A DNA stretch of 17,103 nt from Solirubrobacterales bacterium. Its GTDB lineage: Bacteria > Actinomycetota > Thermoleophilia > Solirubrobacterales > Solirubrobacteraceae. Made by a program: the position numbers and the translations under genes. The stretch covers positions 1 through 17,103 of the forward strand of contig PMKB01000254.1 of the NCBI GenBank assembly GCA_003157595.1, in the 5' to 3' direction. Positions within the stretch are counted from its first letter, which is position 1, and each line of letters begins with the position of its first letter. The notes beneath the pieces were generated by a model. That model saw only the letters and a program-made list of their open reading frames with translations, searched no databases and had not been told where the DNA came from. Below are positions 6,500 through 13,176 of this stretch, one piece after another.

Positions 6500-7270
6500 G
6501 TGTCGATCGCAACCGCTCTGCGCCGCGTCTCGGCGACACGCTATGCCACGCCGCTGCGCGAGGGTGGCTCGTTACCCGGGCTGGTCGAGGCCGACGACAG
6601 TGGGCTCTATGTGACGAAGTTCCGGGGTGCGGGCCAGGGTCCTCTGGCGCTGGTCGCCGAGGTGATCGTGGGTGAACTCGCTCGCGCGGTGGGACTGCCC
6701 GTTCCCGAGCAGGTGATCGTGGCGATCGATCCGGCGCTCGGCCTGGCCGAGCCCGACCCCGAGATCCAAGATCTGATCGTGGCGAGCTCCGGCGAGAATC
6801 TCGGCGTGGATTTTCTGCCCGGCGCCGCGGGCTATTCGGCGGCGCTCGGATGGACGCCGGATCCGCTGCTCGCGGCCGAGGTCGTGTGGCTCGACGCACT
6901 CGCCACCAATGTCGACCGCACGGCGCGGAACCCCAACCTGCTGCTCTGGCACGACCAGCTCTGGCTGATCGACCATGGCGCCACGCTGTATCTGCAACAC
7001 CGCGGCCTGCGTCCGGTGGAGCAGGCGAGCCGGCCGTTCCCGCAGATCGCCGAGCACGTATTGCTTGCGGCCGCCGGCTCGATCACCGCCGCGGACGAGC
7101 GCCTCGCACCGCAAATCGATCGCGCGCTGCTCGCGTCGATCGCCGATCTGGTGCCGGCGGACTGGTTCGGCGCCGATCCTGCGCAGACCTACGTGGAATA
7201 CCTGGCGCGGCGACTCGAGCCGCCGCGCCACTTCGTGCAGGAGGCAGAGGATGCCCGAGCCTCGGCGTAG
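6500..7270 (+). CDS. HipA-like kinase domain protein (paired with DUF3037)
   Basis: The 256-residue protein from GTG 6500 resembles the short HipA-like kinase family (HipA_2 type), not full HipA. Kinase-like elements occur in order: VTKF with Lys40, a helix with Glu54 (LVAEVIVGELARAVGLPVPE) as its likely partner, a catalytic-loop-like NVDRTARNPN with Asp139 and Asn144, and LIDHGATL with Asp158 in the place of the DFG aspartate. This set suggests an ATP-binding phosphotransferase, although the substrate is unknown. It lacks the N-terminal HipA domain and no HipB-like gene is nearby, so toxin function should not be assumed. The next gene, DUF3037, overlaps its 3' end by 20 bp, a pairing I recognise from other bacteria. 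A leaderless promoter is likely. Such proteins are sometimes mislabelled as aminotransferases. Confidence 0.82.
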   Translation: MSIATALRRVSATRYATPLREGGSLPGLVEADDSGLYVTKFRGAGQGPLALVAEVIVGELARAVGLPVPEQVIVAIDPALGLAEPDPEIQDLIVASSGENLGVDFLPGAAGYSAALGWTPDPLLAAEVVWLDALATNVDRTARNPNLLLWHDQLWLIDHGATLYLQHRGLRPVEQASRPFPQIAEHVLLAAAGSITAADERLAPQIDRALLASIADLVPADWFGADPAQTYVEYLARRLEPPRHFVQEAEDARASA

Positions 7271-7640
7271 CGCGTTCTCCTACGCGATCGTCCGCGTCGT
7301 CGCGCATGTGGAGCGCGGCGAGGGCTTCAACGCCGGCGTCGTGCTGTTCTGCCGCCAACTCGACTTCCTGGCAGCTCGCGTGGCGCTGGACGAGCGCCGG
7401 CTCGCAGTGCTCGCCCCGGACGTGTCGCCCGACACGGTCCGCCCGCAGCTTGAGGCAATCGTGCGCATCGCCGGCGGAGACCCGGCCGGCGGTCCGATCG
7501 CCGCCCTGCCTGCGTCGGAGCGCTTCGGCTGGCTTGTCGCTCCCGCGAGCACCATCATCCAGCCCTCGCCCGTCCACACCGGGCTGTGCGAAAACCCGCA
7601 AGACACACTGGCTGAGCTGTTCGCCGACCTGGTCGGCTAG
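7251..7640 (+). CDS. DUF3037 domain protein
   Basis: The 129-residue protein starts at ATG 7251. A strong AGGAGG (7239-7244) lies inside the end of the kinase gene at 6-nt spacing, so the two genes are translationally linked. The sequence matches DUF3037 along its whole length: FSYAIVRVVAHVERGEGFNAG, VVLFCRQLDFLAARVALDE, ALPASERFGWLVAPASTIIQ and PSPVHTGLC. The invariant-looking QPSPVHTGLC near residues 104-113 is a good candidate for a functional site. No signal peptide or membrane segment is seen, so it is probably cytosolic. DUF3037 has no established function. The overlap suggests that it is a partner, substrate or regulator of the HipA-like kinase. Confidence 0.88.
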   Translation: MPEPRRSAFSYAIVRVVAHVERGEGFNAGVVLFCRQLDFLAARVALDERRLAVLAPDVSPDTVRPQLEAIVRIAGGDPAGGPIAALPASERFGWLVAPASTIIQPSPVHTGLCENPQDTLAELFADLVG

Positions 7641-7727
7641 CTGCGGTTGCGGGCTGCCGGATAGAGCGGCGCTCGGCGAGCCCTCCGAAGCAAACGCCTC
7701 GGCGAAGCTCCGCGGGGGAGGTCTAAA

Positions 7728-9245
7728 CTGGCGTCCCTGTCTGCGCCTGTTCCTGATCCGTCCGCTCGCGTAACGCGCCGCCAGTTCCTCGGCGGGGCCG
7801 CCGCCGTCGGGTCGCTCGGCGCCGTCGGCGCCGGCGCCAAGCTGATCGGCGCCTCCCGCAGCTCGCTCGCTCGCACCACCGCGATCAACGAATTCGGTTC
7901 GGTGCCGGCGGCGAGCACGCCGATGTTCCACTCGCGTCCGGATCTGCGTATCCCGACGTTCGCGGTCGATGTGAACAAGCCGGGTACAGCGCCAGGCTTG
8001 ATCTTCGTCGGCCCCTATGGTGCCCCGAAGGGCCAGGCCGGAGCGATCATCGCCGACAGCTCGGGACAGGCCGTCTGGGAGTACCCGTCCGATCTCGAGA
8101 TCGATAATTTCGGGGTCCAGACCTATCAGGGCCGACCGGCGCTGGCCTGGTGGCAGGGAAAGATCGCCTACAGCCACGGCGTGGGCTCCTACGTGATCGC
8201 GAACGACTCCTACGAGCAGATCGCGCACGTGCAGGCAGGCAACGGTCTCAGCGGCGATCTGCACGAGTTCCTGCTCACCTCGCGGGGGACTGCGCTGCTC
8301 ACGTGCTACCGGATCACGCATGTCGACCTGCGCTCGGTCGGTGGCTCACGCAACGGCGCCGTCCAGGACGCGTGCTTCCAGGAGGTCGACCTGGCGAGCG
8401 GGCGGGTGCTGCTCGAATGGCACAGCCTCGGCCATATAGCCCTCGCGGAGTCCTACTGGCCGGTCGGTGAGCTCTGGGACTACGTGCATCTGAACTCGAT
8501 CGATGTCGACGTCGACGGGAACCTGCTCGTCTCATCGCGCAACACACACACCGTCTACAAGGTCGACCGCCGCTCCGGCGAGATCATCTGGCGCCTGGGC
8601 GGCAAGCACAGCGACTTCGCGATGGGCGCCGGCGCAACGTTCGCCTGGCAGCACGACGTGCGCATCCACCCCGGTGGCACGATGACAATCTTCGACAACG
8701 AGGGCTCGCCGTTCGTCGCCGGTGGGCAGTCGCGGGCGATCGTGCTGGCCGTCGACCAACGACGCATGACGGCGGACCTGCGGCACGAGTATCGCCACCC
8801 GAGCCCGCTGGCGGCCTCGAGCAAGGGCAGCGTCCAGTTGCTGCCAAACGGAAACGTGTTCGTCGGCTGGGGAGCTGAGCCGTTCATCTCGGAGTTCTCG
8901 CCGTCGGGTGATCTGCTCTTCGATGCGCGGCTCGGCGACTCATACATCTTCTACCGCGCCTTCCGCATGCCCTGGACACCGAACGCGCCCGGCACCCCGG
9001 CGGTGGTGACGGAACGCTCAGGCGCAAACAGCAACGTCTACGTCAGCTGGAACGGCGACACTCGCGTCACGCGCTGGACCGCGCTCGCAGGGACCAGCCC
9101 GACCAACCTGGCTCCCGTCGAAACCGTCCCCCGAACCGGCTTTGAAACCGTCATCCGCGTCCCCGGCAAGTTCACCCGGCTGCGCGTCCGCGGCATCGAT
9201 GCGACCGGGGCGACGGTCACCACCACGGCCCTGCTCACAACCTGA
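7728..9245 (+). CDS. Tat-exported arylsulfotransferase-family protein, CTG start
   Basis: The conserved region carries arylsulfotransferase (ASST) motifs: LHEFLLTSRGTALLT, DYVHLNSIDVDVDGNLLVSS, VYKVDRRSGEIIWRLGGKHS and WQHDVRIHPGGTMTIFDNEG. The His in QHD (about residue 309) is the likely catalytic His. ASST enzymes move sulfate between phenolic compounds through a sulfo-histidine. The protein is predicted to be a beta-propeller followed by a C-terminal Ig-like domain (about 430-505). GTG 7902 would lose the upstream in-frame Tat signal TRRQFLGGAAAVGSLG (residues 16-31). The frame is closed by TAG at 7662-7664, and between there and the Tat motif no ATG, GTG or TTG exists. CTG 7728 lies 6 nt after GGAGG (7717-7721), so I place the start there, giving 505 residues. 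It is probably periplasmic or extracellular. The substrate is unknown. Confidence 0.85.
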   Translation: MASLSAPVPDPSARVTRRQFLGGAAAVGSLGAVGAGAKLIGASRSSLARTTAINEFGSVPAASTPMFHSRPDLRIPTFAVDVNKPGTAPGLIFVGPYGAPKGQAGAIIADSSGQAVWEYPSDLEIDNFGVQTYQGRPALAWWQGKIAYSHGVGSYVIANDSYEQIAHVQAGNGLSGDLHEFLLTSRGTALLTCYRITHVDLRSVGGSRNGAVQDACFQEVDLASGRVLLEWHSLGHIALAESYWPVGELWDYVHLNSIDVDVDGNLLVSSRNTHTVYKVDRRSGEIIWRLGGKHSDFAMGAGATFAWQHDVRIHPGGTMTIFDNEGSPFVAGGQSRAIVLAVDQRRMTADLRHEYRHPSPLAASSKGSVQLLPNGNVFVGWGAEPFISEFSPSGDLLFDARLGDSYIFYRAFRMPWTPNAPGTPAVVTERSGANSNVYVSWNGDTRVTRWTALAGTSPTNLAPVETVPRTGFETVIRVPGKFTRLRVRGIDATGATVTTTALLTT

Positions 9246-9275
9246 CCGACCGCCGTGGGCGCGGCTGGAACAGCG

Positions 9276-9299
9276 TCGCCCCGGCTCGCCGCGGGGCGC
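9276..9299 (+). terminator. GC-rich hairpin after the arylsulfotransferase gene
   Basis: CGCCCCG (9277-9283) and CGGGGCG (9292-9298) form a 7-bp stem about 30 nt after the stop. No T-run follows. The rest of 9300-9514 shows no other feature I can name. Confidence 0.35.
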
Positions 9300-9514
9300 C
9301 GGCGCGCACACGCCGACCCGATCCCGAGCCTCACGTCCCGCCTCCGTAGTTAGCCGCGCCGGGGCTGTGGGCCTCAGCCGATGCAATGCGCCCGCCGTTC
9401 GGGACGATCGGTGGCAGTGGGGTTCACATCGAACAGGAGATGCCCGCGAGCGTCACCCCGTGCGCGGGGGCAACTTCGCCGCACCGACCAGCCCGCCGGG
9501 CTGGCGGAGCAGTC

Positions 9515-10342
9515 GTGACCGCGAATCTGCAGCGGCGCCTGTTCGCAGAGTTCCTCGGCTCAGCATTCCTTGGCGCGCTCGTGGTCGGCGCGGGCATCGC
9601 GGCGGCCGCGCTGTCGCCCGCCGACACGGGTCTCGAGCTGTTCGAGTGCGCCGCGGTCGTCGGCGCCGGTCTGTTCACGATCATCCTGATGATCGGCCCG
9701 GTCTCGGGCGGCCACGTCAATCCCGTCGTCTCGCTCGTCGATGCGAGCTTCGGCGGCCTGTCGTGGCGTGACGCGTTCGCCTACATCCCGGCGCAGGTCG
9801 CCGGCTGCGTCAGCGGAGCGATCGTCGCGAACGCGATGTTCGCCAAGAGCGCCGTCAGCATCGCGACCACACACCGCGCATCGGGCGCACACCTGCTCGC
9901 CGAAGTGGTCGCCACACTCGGCCTGCTGCTCGTGATCTTCTCCCTGGCCCGCACCAGGCGCGCCGGGTCGGCGCCCGCCGCCGTCGGCGCATACATCGCC
10001 GCGGCCTGCTTCTTCACCAGCTCGAGCGTCTGCGCAAACCCGGCGCTCGCGGTCGGGCGGATCTTCTCGAACAGCTTCGCCGGCTTCGCGCCGGCGTCCG
10101 TCCCGGCGTTCGTGGTCGCGCAGCTGGCCGGCGGGCTGCTGGCGATCGCCGTCGTGCGGATCCTCTACCCGGACGTCACGGCGGCGGACGCTGCGCGGGT
10201 CCTGCTGCCGCACACGGACGGGCGCGCGAGATCCGACGGCGCGGCCGAGGACGACGCGACGGCCGACGGCCGCGCGAGGCAGGGCGCGCGTGCGCAGGCG
10301 CCGGGTGCGCGCCGGCGGCGTGCACGGCGCGTCCTGGGCTGA
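9515..10342 (+). CDS. MIP/aquaporin family channel
   Basis: GTG 9515 is preceded by GGCGGAG at 5-nt spacing and gives 275 residues; the frame is open upstream, but that part is not membrane-like. Six hydrophobic segments fit the MIP fold. The two half-helix motifs are GGHVNPV (Asn69) after the second segment and CANPA (Asn175) after the fifth. MIP channels pass water, glycerol or small neutral solutes. The residue after the second NPA is Leu178 instead of the usual selectivity-filter Arg, and the sequence ANPALAVGRIFSNSFAGFAP resembles the actinobacterial subgroup often found beside arsenate-resistance genes. No ars gene is visible here. From about residue 233 a charged Arg/Asp/Ala-rich tail extends past the fold and is probably cytosolic and disordered. 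The solute is unknown. The peptidase gene starts 16 nt downstream. Confidence 0.87.
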   Translation: MTANLQRRLFAEFLGSAFLGALVVGAGIAAAALSPADTGLELFECAAVVGAGLFTIILMIGPVSGGHVNPVVSLVDASFGGLSWRDAFAYIPAQVAGCVSGAIVANAMFAKSAVSIATTHRASGAHLLAEVVATLGLLLVIFSLARTRRAGSAPAAVGAYIAAACFFTSSSVCANPALAVGRIFSNSFAGFAPASVPAFVVAQLAGGLLAIAVVRILYPDVTAADAARVLLPHTDGRARSDGAAEDDATADGRARQGARAQAPGARRRRARRVLG

Positions 10343-10346
10343 CCGA

Positions 10347-10352
10347 TAGTCT
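10347..10352 (+). promoter_or_regulatory. Putative -10 element of the M20 peptidase gene
   Basis: TAGTCT lies exactly 6 nt before ATG 10359, and there is no Shine-Dalgarno-like sequence in the gap. This suggests a leaderless start independent of the aquaporin gene. Confidence 0.45.
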
Positions 10353-10358
10353 GCGGCC

Positions 10359-11687
10359 ATGGATCCGCACCTGCTGGACGAGCTGATCGACTGGCTGGCG
10401 ATTCCCTCGGTATCCACTGGCGGCGGCGATCCGGCGGCGATCGAGCGCGCTGCCTCCTGGGTGCTGGAGCGGGTGGTGGCCGCCGGGGGGGAGGGCGAGC
10501 TTGTGCGAATCGGCGATGGCAACCCGCTGGTCGTCGGCGAGCTTCGGGCCGCCGACCCCGCCGCTCCGACGGTGCTGATCTACGGCCACTACGACGTGCA
10601 GGGGCCGGGCCCGGACGAGCTTTGGTCCTCGCCGCCGTTTGAGCCCGAGGTTCGTGACGGGCGCCTTTACGCCCGCGGAGCCTCGGACGACAAGGGCAAC
10701 TTCCTGCCGCTGCTGCACGTCGCCTGCGCGCTGGCGGCTGCCGGCGAGCTGCCGGTGCACGTGCGTGTGCTGGTCGAGGGCGAGGAGGAGCGCGCCGGCG
10801 ACGCGGTTGCCACCTGGGTGCGCGAAGACACGCGCGGCGCCGACGTCGCGATCGTCTTCGACAGCGGCATGCCCGACGCCGAGACGCCGTCGATCACCGT
10901 CGGCCTGCGCGGCGTCGTGATGGTCCACCTCGACGTGCGCACCGCCGAGCGCAACCTCCACTCCGGCATGTACGGCGGGAGCGTGCTGAACGCGCTGCAC
11001 GTGCTGCACCGACTGCTCGCGGTGGTCCTGCCCGGTCCGGACGGGCGCGTGCGCGAGGAGCTGCGCGCCGGGATCATCCCGCCCGCGCCGGCTGAGCTGG
11101 CCTCCTGGGAGCGGCTGCTGCCTGGCGAGCAGGCGCTGGAGCTGGTCGGCGGCCGCCCGGTGCATCCCGGGGCGGGCGCCGAGTATTACGAGCGAAACGG
11201 CGCCGACGCCGCGCTGGACGTCAATGAGATCGTCGGCGGCGAACCGCGCACGGTCGTCCCGGCCCAGGCGCAGGCGACCTTGTCGCTGCGTCTGGCCCCG
11301 GGACAGGATCCCGAGCAAATGCAGGCGACGCTGCGCGGTCTTCTGCGCGCCGCGCTGCCGCATGGCGCCGAGCTCGAGCTGAGCGGCAATTGCGCCGCGC
11401 CGGCGCTGTTTGCGCCCGACGAGCCCGCACTGTGCCTCGCGGCAGACGCGCTGCGCCGCGCCTGCGGCCGCGAGCCGGCATTCATTCGCTGCGGCGGCAG
11501 CATCCCGATCGTGGCCGCCATGGCCGCTCGCGGCTACCCCGTGATCGTGGGCGGCTTCGGGCTGCCGCAGGATGCGGTGCATGCGCCGGATGAGTCCTAC
11601 TCGCTGCACAGCCTCGAGTGGGGCGAGGCCGCGGCGCGCGAGCTCTACCACGCGCTGGCGAACCTGCCGCCGCGCGCCGGCAGCTGA
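10359..11687 (+). CDS. M20/M25/M40 family metallopeptidase (dipeptidase-like)
   Basis: The 442-residue protein has the full M20 layout: a two-metal catalytic domain interrupted by a dimerisation lid. Metal ligands and catalytic residues are visible in order: GHYDVQ with His77 and Asp79, ARGASDDKGNF with the bridging Asp110, EGEEE with the general-base Glu142 and metal Glu143, FDSGMPD with Asp168, and a late His in DAVHAPDESYSLHSLEWG. The lid begins around RTAERNLHSGMYGG (194-207). The sequence is closest in style to cytosolic dipeptidases and carnosinase-like enzymes, which cleave dipeptides or similar amide bonds with zinc or manganese. No signal peptide is seen. The start lacks a ribosome-binding site but has a TAGTCT 6 nt upstream. 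Family and catalytic competence are sure; the substrate is not. Confidence 0.93.
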   Translation: MDPHLLDELIDWLAIPSVSTGGGDPAAIERAASWVLERVVAAGGEGELVRIGDGNPLVVGELRAADPAAPTVLIYGHYDVQGPGPDELWSSPPFEPEVRDGRLYARGASDDKGNFLPLLHVACALAAAGELPVHVRVLVEGEEERAGDAVATWVREDTRGADVAIVFDSGMPDAETPSITVGLRGVVMVHLDVRTAERNLHSGMYGGSVLNALHVLHRLLAVVLPGPDGRVREELRAGIIPPAPAELASWERLLPGEQALELVGGRPVHPGAGAEYYERNGADAALDVNEIVGGEPRTVVPAQAQATLSLRLAPGQDPEQMQATLRGLLRAALPHGAELELSGNCAAPALFAPDEPALCLAADALRRACGREPAFIRCGGSIPIVAAMAARGYPVIVGGFGLPQDAVHAPDESYSLHSLEWGEAAARELYHALANLPPRAGS

Positions 11688-11708
11688 GCGGACCCGCGCG
11701 GGCGCAAG

Positions 11709-11740
11709 GCCGAGCGCGGCACACGAGGGGTGCGCTCGGC
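11709..11740 (+). terminator. Hairpin between the M20 peptidase and DUF2277 genes
   Basis: GCCGAGCGC (11709-11717) and GCGCTCGGC (11732-11740) form a perfect 9-bp stem with a 14-nt loop. It ends immediately before the TAGGCT element of DUF2277. It may terminate the peptidase transcript or act as a promoter-proximal site. There is no T-run. Confidence 0.4.
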
Positions 11741-11746
11741 TAGGCT
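11741..11746 (+). promoter_or_regulatory. Putative -10 element of the DUF2277 gene
   Basis: TAGGCT lies exactly 6 nt before ATG 11753, and the same hexamer precedes the phospholipase D-like gene. A leaderless start is likely. Confidence 0.45.
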
Positions 11747-11752
11747 GATGGC

Positions 11753-12037
11753 ATGTGTCGAAACATCCGCACCCTCTACAACTTCGAGCCCTCGGCGAAC
11801 GGCGAGGAGGTTCGGGCGGCGGCGCTCCAGTACGTCCGCAAGGTGAGCGGCTTCGCGAAGCCATCGCAGGCAAACGCGGAGGCGTTCGAGCGCGCGGTCG
11901 ATGCGGTGGCGCAGGCATCACAGCGCCTGCTGGCCGAGCTTGTCACCACCGCGCCGGCCAGGGACCGCGAGGTCGAGGCCGCCAGGGCGCGGGCCCGTGC
12001 AGCCGAGCGGTTTCCCGCGGTCACCGCCGGAGGCTAA
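11753..12037 (+). CDS. DUF2277 family protein
   Basis: The 94-residue protein matches DUF2277 end to end. It opens with the family signature MCRNIRTLYNFEPSANGEE, followed by VRAAALQYVRKVSGFAKPSQ, AFERAVDAVAQASQRLLAEL and a basic helical tail REVEAARARARAAERFP. The invariant-looking CRNIR at residues 2-6, with Cys directly after the initiator Met, is the feature to note. The middle is predicted to be helical. No signal peptide or membrane segment is present. The family is widespread but its function is unknown. The gene is monocistronic by position, and its TAA (12035-12037) overlaps the stop of a convergent small gene. Confidence 0.9.
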   Translation: MCRNIRTLYNFEPSANGEEVRAAALQYVRKVSGFAKPSQANAEAFERAVDAVAQASQRLLAELVTTAPARDREVEAARARARAAERFPAVTAGG

Positions 12038-12204
12038 CGCGCGGCCGAGCGCGGCGGTGCTGGTTCGCCGACCGGTACGGTCGCGATCGCACCGCAGCCG
12101 GCGCACGTCCACGCCACCGAGCAGGGATCGACCTTCATCACGACCGGGCAACCCCAGGCGTGGGATGGACAGTTGCGGCTGGAAAGGCTCGGTTGATGGG
12201 GCAT
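12034..12204 (-). CDS. Small putative zinc-ribbon protein, 56 residues
   Basis: ATG 12204 opens a 56-residue frame on the minus strand that starts MPHQPSLSSRNCPSHAWGC, continues PVVMKVDPCSVAWTCAGCGA and ends ATVPVGEPAPPRSAAR. Cysteines at 12, 19, 28, 34 and 37 and His15 give CxxH and CxxC pairs spaced like a small zinc ribbon, and the Trp and Gly residues around them look conserved in type. Codon third positions are mostly G or C after the first ten codons. No clear ribosome-binding site precedes the ATG; GTG or ATG codons at residues 22-23 are possible but would lose the first Cys pair. Its TAG (12036-12034) overlaps the DUF2277 TAA in a tail-to-tail arrangement. I do not recognise a named family. 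It could be a nucleic-acid- or metal-binding protein, or a chance frame. Confidence 0.55.
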   Translation of the reverse strand: MPHQPSLSSRNCPSHAWGCPVVMKVDPCSVAWTCAGCGAIATVPVGEPAPPRSAAR

Positions 12205-12236
12205 CGCTGCGAGTAGCGTCCTACCGTCGGAAGACT

Positions 12237-12256
12237 GGATCCTCGATCGAGGATCC
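12237..12256. repeat. 20-bp perfect palindrome
   Basis: GGATCCTCGA is followed directly by its reverse complement TCGAGGATCC with no spacer. It lies about 33 nt upstream of the small zinc-ribbon gene. No T-run follows on either strand, so a protein-binding site is more likely than a terminator. Confidence 0.75.
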
Positions 12257-12275
12257 GGCGTTCATGCGGTCAACG

Positions 12276-12319
12276 TCGCGCTTCATTGTTGCAAATGATC
12301 GCGCTTTGTTGTTGCAAAT
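12276..12319. repeat. Two tandem direct repeats, 23-bp period
   Basis: TCGCGCTTnnTTGTTGCAAAT occurs at 12276-12296 and again at 12299-12319, with 19 of 21 positions identical and 2 bp between copies. The copies are AT-rich against a GC-rich background. A further inverted element, CGCTTT...AAAGCG, overlaps the second copy. The region lies between the methyltransferase stop and the zinc-ribbon gene, a position suited to regulator binding. Confidence 0.7.
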
Positions 12320-12378
12320 AAAGCGATCGGATCGTTCGTTGTCAGCGACCGGCGCCCGGTGCGGCGGCTCGCGGCAAC

Positions 12379-13152
12379 TCAGCCCGAGCGGCGCACGCGC
12401 CAGATGTGCTCCATCGGCCAGCGCAGCGCCCAGGCGCGATCGGCCTCATCGCGGTAGCTGCTGGTCGCGCCGGGCGGCGGGCGCAGCTCGACCAGATCCT
12501 CGACTGCAAGCCCGTTCGCGCGGAACAACCGGATCCAGCTGCCGTAGGGGAGTTGGAAGCAGACCGCTTCCCCCGGCTCTTCGAGCGCGTGCAGGTCCCA
12601 GTAGTCGCGTGCGAGCCGCTCGCTCGGATGTTCGGCCCCGGCAGCCCAGGCGCTGTCGAGGATCGGCGTGTGCGTCAAGAATGCGAGCAGTCCGCCGGGG
12701 CGAAGCAGGCGGGCTGCCTCGGGCACGGTCAGGTGAGGATCGGCGAAGGTCATCGCGCCGTGGTCGCAGAAGACGATGTCGAATGACGCGTCATCGAACG
12801 GGGTTGCCTCGGCGCTGGCATGCACAAGCGGGAAATCCACCCCCGCCTGCGCCATCAGCGCCCGCGCGTGCTCGAGCTGGCGCGCCGAGTTGTCGAGCCC
12901 GGTGGCCCTGGCGCCGAGCGCGGCCAGCGCGATCGACCACTGCGCGGCGCCGCAGCCGAACTCGAGAACATCGAGGCCACCGACGTCGCCGAGCACCCGC
13001 AGCTGCGACTCCGGCAGCTGCCACACGCCCCACGCGGCCCCGCCGGAGGCCGCCAGCTGGGGCCCGTGCACGCGCTGGTAGTCGGCTGAGCGCTCATCCC
13101 ACAGACGCCGGTTGCGTGAGGCGTGATCGCAGAGGCCGGGCTCGTCGCTCAC
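12379..13152 (-). CDS. Class I SAM-dependent methyltransferase
   Basis: The 257-residue protein has a Rossmann-type methyltransferase core. Motif I is VLEFGCGAAQWSIALAALG (62-80, with Glu64, Gly66 and Gly68), the acidic residue after strand 2 is Asp87 in TGLDNS, SAEATPF (113-119) marks the adenine-binding loop, FDIVFCDHGAM (124-134) is motif IV-like, and LLRPGGLLAFLTHTP (149-163) is the post-motif loop and strand. It transfers a methyl group from S-adenosylmethionine; the acceptor is not evident. The Trp-rich C-terminal third (DYWDLH, YGSWIRLF, RWPMEHIWRVRRSG) should form the acceptor pocket. The start is GTG 13152; an imperfect AAGACT element lies 6 nt upstream. It is 24 nt from the preceding small gene and may be co-transcribed with it. 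Confidence 0.9.
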   Translation of the reverse strand: MSDEPGLCDHASRNRRLWDERSADYQRVHGPQLAASGGAAWGVWQLPESQLRVLGDVGGLDVLEFGCGAAQWSIALAALGARATGLDNSARQLEHARALMAQAGVDFPLVHASAEATPFDDASFDIVFCDHGAMTFADPHLTVPEAARLLRPGGLLAFLTHTPILDSAWAAGAEHPSERLARDYWDLHALEEPGEAVCFQLPYGSWIRLFRANGLAVEDLVELRPPPGATSSYRDEADRAWALRWPMEHIWRVRRSG

Positions 13153-13176
13153 ACGGGCAGTCTTCCAGAAGCGCGC

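Noticed and set aside
9246..9514. Possible riboswitch or structured leader before the aquaporin gene
   Set aside because: I looked for known riboswitch cores and found none; only a short GC hairpin at 9276-9299 is supported.
10176..11921. 581-codon minus-strand frame opposite the M20 peptidase
   Set aside because: It is antisense to a gene with complete catalytic residues; its composition is typical of high-GC shadow frames.
11708..12055. 13-bp direct repeat GGCCGAGCGCGGC on both sides of DUF2277 as a mobile-element footprint
   Set aside because: It is a short GC-rich word that also forms part of a hairpin, and nothing else suggests insertion.
12276..12319. Possible CRISPR array
   Set aside because: There are only two repeat units with a 2-bp gap, no spacer-sized intervals and no cas genes in the window.
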